DNA from: Cephaloticoccus capnophilus
GTDB taxonomy: Bacteria > Verrucomicrobiota > Verrucomicrobiia > Opitutales > Opitutaceae
DNA: 41,305 bases
Direction of reading: 5' to 3'
Assembly (NCBI RefSeq): GCF_001580045.1
Contig: NZ_LSZP01000027.1
Location: 1 to 41,305 of the forward strand
The notes under the pieces were generated by a model that was not told the DNA's origin, did no database searches, and saw only the letters and a program-made list of their open reading frames with translations. Positions 8,922 to 22,947 of the stretch are shown here, piece by piece. Each line of letters starts with the position of its first letter. The stretch's first letter is position 1. Position numbers and translations under genes: made by a program.

Positions 8922-9401
8922 TCAAATATCGATCACGTCGCTATCGAGTTTTCGCGAGGGCCTGCGGCCATCCGCAGCCCCGCTCCCGCCACTCCCGCCA
9001 CTCGGCGGATTCGGCGGCCCCAAACGCGAACGCGGCTGCCTCGCAGCCGAACCGCGCAAGAGGCTCCCGAGTAGATAGTTGGTCGCACTCACGATGAGCG
9101 AGCCCCCCACTGCCGCCCAAAATCCACTCACGTAAAACCCCTCTACCAAACGGCCCACCAACAGGAACAGCAGCGCATTGATTACCACCATCCCGAAGCC
9201 CAAAGTCGCCACGATAAACGGCAGCGTGAAAAACACTAAAATCGGCCTCAGAATCGCATTTAAAAAACTCAGCAGCAGCACGACTACGAACAGTGCGGTG
9301 CGCGTCTCGCAGGCGATACCCGGGATTAAGTGCGTGGCGACCGTCACCCCCACAGCGAGCACGAGCCAACGAATGATGAGTTGCGGGAAGCCAGTGTTCA
9401 T
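8922..9401 (-). CDS. Phage_holin_4_2 / YvlD-family small membrane protein
   Basis: 159 residues. The ATG at 9401 is preceded by GAGGAAAA, one of the few good ribosome sites in the window. Four hydrophobic segments are visible: IIRWLVLAVGVTVATHLI, ALFVVVLLLSFLNAILRP, LPFIVATLGFGMVVINALLF and SGFWAAVGGSLIVSATNYLL. The ILRPILVFFTLPF and NALLFLLVG stretches are characteristic of the family (PF04020-like). The Gly/Ser/Arg-rich cytoplasmic tail is unconserved. Despite the family name it is not evidence of a prophage; YvlD-type proteins are chromosomal and often sit with DUF4097 proteins, as here. Exact role unknown. Confidence 0.85.
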   Translation of the reverse strand: MNTGFPQLIIRWLVLAVGVTVATHLIPGIACETRTALFVVVLLLSFLNAILRPILVFFTLPFIVATLGFGMVVINALLFLLVGRLVEGFYVSGFWAAVGGSLIVSATNYLLGSLLRGSAARQPRSRLGPPNPPSGGSGGSGAADGRRPSRKLDSDVIDI

Positions 9402-9440
9402 TTTTCCTCGCGCAGCTTTCGCCCGCCGCACCCGCCCGCA

Positions 9441-10562
9441 ATGAAAATACTCCTCGTCCAAGACTTCCTACGCAGCGGCGGCACCGAGCGGCAAACGATC
9501 CTGCTCGCCAACGCCTTCGCCGCCGCCGGACACCCCACCTCACTCCTCACCTTTCGGCCCGGTGGCCCACTCGCGCACACCCTCTCGCCTGCCGTCACAC
9601 ATCGCGCCCTGCAGCCCTTTGACACGCGACTCGACTGGTTCGCCCCGGGCCTACGCCGCGCAGTTCGCCGCGCTTCGCCCGACATCGTCCTATGCATGGG
9701 ACGCATGGCCAATTGTCATGGAGAGCAAATCGCTAACACCCTCTCACGCCTACACCTCAGACAGCGCGCCAACGAGTGCGCCGCAGAGATAAAAGAGCCC
9801 ACGACTCCTGCGAGCCTAGGAACGATGCGCACAGGCAAGCCCCTCCCGCTGCTCGCTCGCCGCGCGCTCGGGCGCGTCACCCACATCATCGCCAACAGCG
9901 AAGCCGCACGCACCACGCTCCAAACCCGCTACTCAGTCCCGCCCGAGCGCATCAGCGTCATCCCCAACGCCCTCGTCTTCCCGCCGCTCCCGCACGCCGA
10001 AGCCGCCCCCGCACGCGCCGCACTCCGCAGCGAACATGGCGCCGACGACACCACGACCGTGCTCCTCGACTGCGCCATGTTTCGGCCCGAAAAAAACCAA
10101 CGCGAACTCATCGAAATCGCCGCGCAGCTCCCCGCCACCCTCCACTGGCAACTCTGGCTTGCGGGCGATGGCCCTGCACTCGCCGACTGCCGCGCACGCG
10201 CCACCCAGCTTGGGCTAGCCGACCGCGTCCACTTCCTCGGCTTCGTCGCCGACCCGCGCCCGCTCTACGCCGCCGCCGACCTCGCCGTGCACGCCTCCAA
10301 AAGCGAGTCGCTGTGCAACTTCCTTCTCGAAGCCCAAGCCGCCGGCCTCCCCTCAATCGCCGCCCGTGCCCAAGGTATCGAAGAGTGCCTTACACGCCCC
10401 GGCGAAACCGGCCTCGTCATTGAGCACGGCGACCGCGACGGCTTCCGCCGCGCCATCCTCCATTTCGCCCAAGCGGGTTTTCGTAAAACCCCAACAACGC
10501 AAACAGCAGACCCCGCCGCCGCGTATCTCGCCCTCTTTCAAAAACTCCTCACCGGACACTGA
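9441..10562 (+). CDS. GT4-family glycosyltransferase
   Basis: Probable cytoplasmic sugar transferase for a cell-surface glycan or glycolipid. 373 residues from the ATG at 9441. The GT-B fold shows a first Rossmann motif (KILLVQDFLRSGGTERQ), the linker VIPNALVFPPLP, the donor-site region LWLAGDGPAL and VHFLGFVADPRPLYAAADL, and the ESLCNFLLEAQAAGLP segment that carries the EX7E motif of GT4 enzymes. Between LSRLHLRQR and RTGKPLPLL lies an unconserved stretch (ANECAAEIKEPTTPASLG) encoded by an AATAAAA-core repeat. It is divergent from the YvlD-like gene across 39 bp and ends 6 bp before uvrA. Donor and acceptor are unknown. Confidence 0.88.
   Translation: MKILLVQDFLRSGGTERQTILLANAFAAAGHPTSLLTFRPGGPLAHTLSPAVTHRALQPFDTRLDWFAPGLRRAVRRASPDIVLCMGRMANCHGEQIANTLSRLHLRQRANECAAEIKEPTTPASLGTMRTGKPLPLLARRALGRVTHIIANSEAARTTLQTRYSVPPERISVIPNALVFPPLPHAEAAPARAALRSEHGADDTTTVLLDCAMFRPEKNQRELIEIAAQLPATLHWQLWLAGDGPALADCRARATQLGLADRVHFLGFVADPRPLYAAADLAVHASKSESLCNFLLEAQAAGLPSIAARAQGIEECLTRPGETGLVIEHGDRDGFRRAILHFAQAGFRKTPTTQTADPAAAYLALFQKLLTGH
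9778..9812 (+). repeat. AATAAAA-core-like repeat inside the first GT4 gene
   Basis: GCGCCGCAGAGATAAAAGAG followed by a spaced CTCCTGCG. It is a more degenerate member of the family, read as AAEIKEP, the same frame as the copies in kdsB and uvrA. It lies in a loop not expected in GT4 proteins. Confidence 0.4.
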
Positions 10563-10568
10563 CCGCAC

Positions 10569-16424
<5,856 letters not shown>

Positions 16425-16493
16425 ATCGGCGCCCGTCGCATTCTGCCGCCCACCAGTCTCCCCCGCACTCTGCCGCCACTACAAAGGTAGGCA

Positions 16494-16525
16494 CAAAAAA
16501 GCGGCGCACCGGAAGAGTGCGCCGC
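16494..16525 (-). terminator. Rho-independent terminator of gdhA
   Basis: On the minus strand GCGGCGCAC pairs with GTGCGCCGC (16517-16525 and 16501-16509, 7-nt loop) and is followed by six T residues. It lies about 100 bp beyond the gdhA stop, after a repeat element, and also sits in the 3' region of uvrA on the plus strand. Confidence 0.7.
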
Positions 16526-16529
16526 TAAT

Positions 16530-16607
16530 CGCAGACTGTTTTGCGCGAGCCGCCTGACGACGTGCACAGGACGACTTTAGTCGCCGGGCCGTCGTCAAGT
16601 GTTGGCG
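16530..16607 (-). repeat. Composite palindromic repeat element, copy 2 (3' UTR of gdhA)
   Basis: The 55-nt stretch 16553-16607 is 53/55 identical, in reverse orientation, to 1909-1963. On the minus strand it continues into GCGCAAAACAGTCTGCG, a degenerate AATAAAA core. It is transcribed with gdhA, between stop codon and terminator. Confidence 0.65.
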
Positions 16608-16625
16608 GCCCGGCCTTAAAAGGCA

Positions 16626-18232
<1,607 letters not shown>

Positions 18233-19456
18233 TCACTCCTCCGCCGCCGACTCCGGGCTCGGTGGCCACTGGTGACGGATGAGGTCGGTGCTGCGGGCGG
18301 CCTCGTTGGCGAGCTGCACCAATTCGTCGATCAGCACGGTGGGATCGTCGTCGTGCCGCAGCGCGTGGAAGCGCTCGCGCACTGCGGAGTAACTCGCCCG
18401 GTCAGCCATCCACGTATCAATCAGCGCAGCGAATTCATCGGTAGTTTCGATTTTTGGTGAGGCCGCGCCTTCACGGAAAAATTTCCACGTCAACTCCTCC
18501 TGCGGCATGACTCCCCCAAAGGCATTAAAGATAATCGGGCAACGAAAGAAGAGGGCCTGCGCGCAAGTGGTCGTCCCGCCGCGCGTCACGATGCAGTCGC
18601 TCACCTGCATCAACAGGTGCATGACTTCCGTATAGCCCTCGATGTGGCAACGCAGCTCGGGGTGATTAGCGCGCCAGTGAATGAGCGCGTTATACGCCTC
18701 GCGGTTTCGCCCGCAGATGAGGATGACCTGCACCTTATCGGCGTGACGCAGCAGCGCGGGCAAGAGCGCGAAGTGGTTGTTCGCGCCATTTCCCCCCGTC
18801 GCAAGAAACACGGTAAAAAGCCCCGAGCGCAGCCCAAGTTGCTGCGTGAGAAAGCGGCGACGCTCGGCCTCGCCCAAAACTTCGAGATGCTCGCGCGGAC
18901 GCATCAAGCGGCCTCGCACGCGCGTTCGCTCGCGCGGCATCCCTTTTTTTACCGCGTAGTCGTTAGCCGTTTCGGTTCTGGAGAAATACCGGTCGGCGCT
19001 CGGCTCTATCCAGTTAACCGAGTAGCCCCAGCCGCCGGAAAACTCGCCGCAATAGGTCGCCGTGCGCACGGCGTCCTGGCCCAGCACCGCGCGCGCAAGC
19101 TGGAAGTAACCGCGGTTAAGGCAGTCGTGCACACTGAGGACGAGGTGCGGGCGATACTCGCGCAACACGTCGAGGTAGTAGCGGCGGCCCAGCGTCACCG
19201 TGCGGCTATTGAGCAAACTCAGCCCCTCGACCACCGCGTAGAAGACCTTGTGCATCCACGGCGACTTTTTCTGGATCCAGTTATAGAGGTTGACGCCCGC
19301 GCGCGCCACCCAGCTCGATTTCTCGAGCATTTGCTCGATCTGCACATCGACTTGGTGGCGATAGAGCTCGAAGCACCACTCGGCAAAAGCCTCCGCGCGC
19401 GCATCGTGCCCCGCACCGGTGCTCGAGGTCAGGACAAGGATTCGCAGTTTCGACAT
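18233..19456 (-). CDS. MGDG-synthase/MurG-like glycosyltransferase (GT28 type)
   Basis: 407 residues. The N-terminal motif LTSSTGAGHDARAEA and the following helix fit the N-domain of monogalactosyl-diacylglycerol synthase-like proteins. The C-terminal half has the GT28 donor site: TVFLATGGNGANNHFALLP, VILICGRN, and HLLMQVSDCIVTRGGTTTCAQAL with the PQEELTWKFF segment. Such enzymes transfer a hexose or GlcNAc to a lipid acceptor at the inner membrane. It is the last gene of a minus-strand group with acyl-chain enzymes (SDR 54 bp upstream), so a glycolipid product is likely (inference). The C-terminal ~15 residues (PPSPESAAEE) are unconserved. Donor and acceptor are unknown. Confidence 0.85.
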   Translation of the reverse strand: MSKLRILVLTSSTGAGHDARAEAFAEWCFELYRHQVDVQIEQMLEKSSWVARAGVNLYNWIQKKSPWMHKVFYAVVEGLSLLNSRTVTLGRRYYLDVLREYRPHLVLSVHDCLNRGYFQLARAVLGQDAVRTATYCGEFSGGWGYSVNWIEPSADRYFSRTETANDYAVKKGMPRERTRVRGRLMRPREHLEVLGEAERRRFLTQQLGLRSGLFTVFLATGGNGANNHFALLPALLRHADKVQVILICGRNREAYNALIHWRANHPELRCHIEGYTEVMHLLMQVSDCIVTRGGTTTCAQALFFRCPIIFNAFGGVMPQEELTWKFFREGAASPKIETTDEFAALIDTWMADRASYSAVRERFHALRHDDDPTVLIDELVQLANEAARSTDLIRHQWPPSPESAAEE

Positions 19457-19510
19457 GGGTTGTGGGCTCTCGTCTGTATCGTGTAGTCGGGTTTATAATA
19501 CGCCCGCCGC

Positions 19511-20398
19511 CTAGAGGCCAAAGTAGAGTGCTTGCACGCGGCGTTTGAGGCCGAGCGAGGCGAAACGCACGAGGAAAGGGGCAAGCACCACTTGGAAGAA
19601 TCGCCCGCAGCGCAGCGTCCCGCTGTGTCGCCGAAGTAATGCACGGCGCAAGCACTGCGCCGCATGCGCAGGAGGCGGCCCGCTCCTCATCATCGCCGCA
19701 AAGCGCTCCCAAACCGCCTGTGTTGAGGCCGCATCACTGCAGTGATTAGGCCGCATCACCGAGCTCCCAAAGTCGGTTCGATAATCGCCAGGGCGTAGGT
19801 CGATTACCCGCACGCTCGTGCCCGCAGTCTCAACGATGAGGCTCTCGTTGAGCGCACTTAGCCCTGCTTTGACGACATTGTAGCCCGACTGAAAAGGAAG
19901 CGGAAACTCCGCGGCGAGTGAGGAGACGTTCACTAACGCTTTGGGCCGCTCGCCGTCGCCCGCCTTTTGCCACGTGCTCAGAGCCGCATGCGCAAGCCGC
20001 GCAGTATTCACGAGCATGACTTCGATCTGCGCCTGCCAGTATGCGAAATCCGTCTGCGCAAAATCCCCAAACACGCTGTAGCCGGCGTTGTTAATCACGA
20101 TATCGAAGCCTCCGGCGCTCTCCGACGCTTCGCTAAACACCCGCTCCGCCGCCGCGCCATCGGCGAGGTCGAGGACGACCGGAGTGAAGCTCCGGTTTGC
20201 GGCGGTCAATGACTCTAGCCGCGAAATGTCCCTGGCCGTCCCGAAAACGCGCAGGCCCTCGTCGAGGAGCATTTGCGCGAAGGCCGCCCCCAGCCCTGTG
20301 CTCGCACCGGTCACAAACGCAGTGCGGTAAACTTCGGAGAGCCGCTTCGGATGCCGCCGCGCACAGCGACGGTTGGAGCGGGAAGCAGAGTCGGTCAC
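19511..20398 (-). CDS. Short-chain dehydrogenase/reductase
   Basis: A classical SDR of 295 residues: cofactor motif TGASTGLG (residues 30-37), NNAG (~103-106), Asn131, and the catalytic Ser160, Tyr173 and Lys177 (YNVVK). The PGDYRTDFG segment after the active site and the C-terminal extension with basic and hydrophobic residues resemble membrane-linked acyl or retinol-type reductases rather than FabG. It probably starts at the GTG at 20398; the first ~23 residues are basic and unconserved. It lies 66 bp after the ketoacyl synthase on the same strand, so reduction of a 3-keto or other acyl-chain carbonyl in the same pathway is a reasonable inference. Confidence 0.85.
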   Translation of the reverse strand: MTDSASRSNRRCARRHPKRLSEVYRTAFVTGASTGLGAAFAQMLLDEGLRVFGTARDISRLESLTAANRSFTPVVLDLADGAAAERVFSEASESAGGFDIVINNAGYSVFGDFAQTDFAYWQAQIEVMLVNTARLAHAALSTWQKAGDGERPKALVNVSSLAAEFPLPFQSGYNVVKAGLSALNESLIVETAGTSVRVIDLRPGDYRTDFGSSVMRPNHCSDAASTQAVWERFAAMMRSGPPPAHAAQCLRRALLRRHSGTLRCGRFFQVVLAPFLVRFASLGLKRRVQALYFGL

Positions 20399-20464
20399 AG
20401 CAAATACAGTGTTTCTTTAAAAACGCGAAAACGGGTAAAGTTCCTTGCTTGCCGTATCTCCCGC

Positions 20465-21751
20465 TCAGCTCGATGCACGTTTGAGGACGACGCTGACATT
20501 GGCCCCGCCGAAACCGCTGCTGTTGTTGAGGGCGACCGCCGGAGCTTCGTCGAGTGTTTGCCTAGGGATATTGACCCCGGCGCATTCGGGATCGAGTTGG
20601 GTGATGTGAGCGGAGCCGGGGATGAAGCCCTCGCGCAGCGCGAGCGCGCAAAACGCCGACTCCATCGCTCCGGCGAGCGAGAGCCCGTGGCCGGTCAGTG
20701 CCTTCGTGCTACTTACTTTCGGGCCAGCGCCCCCTTCACCAAATACGGCCTTAATCGCGCGAATTTCCGACAGGTCGCCAATAGGCGTCGAAGTCGCGTG
20801 CGCGTTGATGTAGTCGACAGCGCTTGGCTCAAGCTGTGCCGCTGCGAGTGCGCGGCGCATCGCGAGTGCGAGCCCCTCACCTTCGGGATGCGAGATAGCG
20901 ACGTTATGCCCGTCGGACGCTTGGCCCCAGCCCGCGACTTCGCCGTAAAGGCTCACCGCCGCGCCCGCACTTTTGCGCCGCTCGACCTCAGCCTCGGTTT
21001 CGAGGACGAGCACCGCCGCGCCGCCGGTGCCCACGAAGCCGTCGCGCGCCGCGTCGAAAGGCCGCGAGGCAGTCGCCGGATCGCGCGAAAGCGAGAGCGC
21101 ACGCATTCCGGCAAAGGGCAGGATGCTGTCGAGATTCCCGTCCTCCGCGCCGACGACAAACATCCGCTTTGCGCGGCCCAACACGAGGTCGTCGTAGGCG
21201 TAGCCGAGCGCGTGAGTCGAGGACGCACAGGCCGAGGAAAAGCCGCAGGACGGGCCTTTGATTTTGAAATGCGCGACGAGATTAAAATTTAGCGTGCCTG
21301 AAATCGCCGCGACGATGCCGAGCGGTGAGCAGCGCATGACGCCGAGCTTGTGCATGCGCCCCAGCATGTGGCCCATGAGTTGAGGCGAGCCACCGCTAGC
21401 AGCGTAGAGGCCCGTGTCGGCGTTATCGCCGACGTCGCTTTCTGCGAGCGCGGCGTCGGCAATCGCTTGCTGCATCGCGCACCAGGCGTAAACGCCGTGA
21501 GGCGCCATCCCGCGAATGACTTCGCGGCGAATTTTGTAGGCCGCCGGATAAGTCCAGTCCTCGGGGTCATTGGACGCAGTGTCGAAATCACGGACAGGTG
21601 CAGCGACTTTTACCGGCACACTCTCCGGCTCAAAAGGCGGATAAAGCTGTATACCGTGCCGCAAGTCCCGCAGTGAGGCGATCACGCCCGGCACGTCGTT
21701 CCCGATGCTCGTAATCAGCCCGAGCCCAGTAATGAAAACTCGCTGGCCCAT
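20465..21751 (-). CDS. Beta-ketoacyl-ACP synthase (FabB/FabF family)
   Basis: Condensing enzyme of type II fatty-acid or polyketide synthesis, 428 residues. The complete Cys-His-His triad is visible: Cys175 in SSACASSTHAL, His318 in NAHATSTPIGDLSE and His355 in KALTGHGLSLAG, with Lys350. The C-terminal NNSSGFGGANVSVVL is intact. It starts at the ATG at 21751, 12 bp after the stop of the ACP-dehydratase fusion, so translational coupling is likely. The N-terminal region (LYPPFEPESVPVKVAAPV) differs from housekeeping FabF, and the association with a fused ACP-dehydratase suggests a specialised chain rather than the main fatty-acid pathway (inference). Confidence 0.92.
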   Translation of the reverse strand: MGQRVFITGLGLITSIGNDVPGVIASLRDLRHGIQLYPPFEPESVPVKVAAPVRDFDTASNDPEDWTYPAAYKIRREVIRGMAPHGVYAWCAMQQAIADAALAESDVGDNADTGLYAASGGSPQLMGHMLGRMHKLGVMRCSPLGIVAAISGTLNFNLVAHFKIKGPSCGFSSACASSTHALGYAYDDLVLGRAKRMFVVGAEDGNLDSILPFAGMRALSLSRDPATASRPFDAARDGFVGTGGAAVLVLETEAEVERRKSAGAAVSLYGEVAGWGQASDGHNVAISHPEGEGLALAMRRALAAAQLEPSAVDYINAHATSTPIGDLSEIRAIKAVFGEGGAGPKVSSTKALTGHGLSLAGAMESAFCALALREGFIPGSAHITQLDPECAGVNIPRQTLDEAPAVALNNSSGFGGANVSVVLKRASS

Positions 21752-21763
21752 GTTGCGCGGACC

Positions 21764-22726
21764 TTATGCCTGCGGCGTATCAGTAGGCAAGCTAGAGAGC
21801 GAGGGCGCATCCGCTGCAGAAGGCGCCACCACCGCAGTGGCTGCGTCCTTGAGCCCAAAGGTCAGTGTAATCTCTTCGGCGATTGCCGCCTTTTCTTGGC
21901 CGACGCGAATCGTGCCTTCGAAAGTGGCGAGCGGCATCTTCATACGCTTCGGGCGGATGGACAGCGAAAGCACATCGCCCGGACGGCACACGCGGTGGAC
22001 ACGCACGCCTTCGCAGCCGGTAAAGAAGATTTGATCGGCGTTAACAACCTTGCCCGCCTCGGTCGGCTCGTAGCCTTCGAGTAAGTAGAGAACCGCAAGC
22101 TGTCCCAATGCCTCGAGCATGATGGAGGCAGGCAGCACGGGGTTATTCTTAAAATGGCCTTGGAGGAAAAACTCTTGGCCGGTGATTTTGTATTTCGCGC
22201 TCGCGTTTGCGGAGCTTACGGAGGCCTCGCCCAAGAAAAGGAAAGGCGGCTGGATGGGCATCAGCGCGACGATTTGCTCAACGGGCAGGAACTTCGCGGG
22301 CTGGGGCGGGGGAAGCCCGCGCGCCTTACAGTCGATGAAGACCTTAATGTCGCCAACCGTGCGGAGGTTGCGCAGCTCGTCATTGTTAATCGTCATCTGG
22401 AGGGCCTCTTCGACGAGGATGACGATCTCCATCATCGTCAGCGAATCGATGCCTAGGTCTTCAATCAGCCGCAGCTCGTCGTCCTTCTCCTGAAGCTTAG
22501 CACGCTGATCGGGGTCGACGAAGCGCTCGATAACGCCGATAACGACCGTCGGGAGCTGCTCCACGTCACCGGTTTTTAAAAACTTAAGGGCGGCCTCGAG
22601 CGTGGCCGCAGAGCAGCGTTTGAGCGATTCGCGCAGCTCCGCCTCTTTCTCCGCACTCAAATCTTTGGGTGCGGCAGGAGTACCTGAGGAAACAGTTTGG
22701 GACGTGGATTGCGCGGCATCTGGCAT
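21764..22726 (-). CDS. Acyl carrier protein fused to a FabA/FabZ-like hotdog dehydratase
   Basis: 320 residues with two recognisable domains. An ACP domain at about 55-135 carries the phosphopantetheine serine (Ser95) in DLGIDSLTMMEI. A hotdog domain at about 145-300 has QGHFKNNPVLPASIMLEALGQ, with the dehydratase histidine (His191) and glutamate (Glu205) of the FabA/FabZ family. The first ~50 and last ~25 residues are low-complexity. The ACP and 3-hydroxyacyl dehydratase are normally separate proteins; a fusion keeps the growing chain on its own dehydratase. It is the first gene of the minus-strand lipid set. Upstream, toward 22800, the minus strand has an AT-rich promoter-like stretch (CCTATAAAAAATG). 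No Shine-Dalgarno is evident. Confidence 0.85.
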   Translation of the reverse strand: MPDAAQSTSQTVSSGTPAAPKDLSAEKEAELRESLKRCSAATLEAALKFLKTGDVEQLPTVVIGVIERFVDPDQRAKLQEKDDELRLIEDLGIDSLTMMEIVILVEEALQMTINNDELRNLRTVGDIKVFIDCKARGLPPPQPAKFLPVEQIVALMPIQPPFLFLGEASVSSANASAKYKITGQEFFLQGHFKNNPVLPASIMLEALGQLAVLYLLEGYEPTEAGKVVNADQIFFTGCEGVRVHRVCRPGDVLSLSIRPKRMKMPLATFEGTIRVGQEKAAIAEEITLTFGLKDAATAVVAPSAADAPSLSSLPTDTPQA

Positions 22727-22823
22727 TACGTCTGCCAGCCAGTGCCTAGGTCATTAGTATGTAAACGCATTTTTTATAGGCTGTAGCGCGTAGCACATAC
22801 GTTCTTCTTCCCAGAACTGCCTA

Positions 22824-22851
22824 GGGGGTTGGGGTTGGGGTTGGGGTTGGG
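22824..22851 (+). repeat. G-quadruplex-type tract (G-runs separated by TT)
   Basis: Five G-runs (22824-22828, 22831-22834, 22837-22840, 22843-22846, 22849-22851), each separated by exactly TT, followed by AATTTTTTTT and another GGGGG. It sits in the 221-bp gap between two divergent operons, about 100 bp from each start codon. On the minus strand it is C-rich and would lie in the promoter or leader of the ACP-dehydratase operon. Confidence 0.7.
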
Positions 22852-22947
22852 AATTTTTTTTGGGGGCTGTTAAAGGAATCGAACGCAGGAAATTGCGCCG
22901 CTTGCTCCCGCTAAGCTCCACGCCACAATTCCCCCGCAAACACGCCG

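Noticed and set aside
8922-9401. Holin gene as evidence for a prophage
   Set aside because: It is a YvlD-type chromosomal membrane protein; no other phage gene is nearby.
22824-22851. A true telomere
   Set aside because: Only about four repeat units inside a gene-dense region; a local G-quadruplex or slippage tract is simpler.
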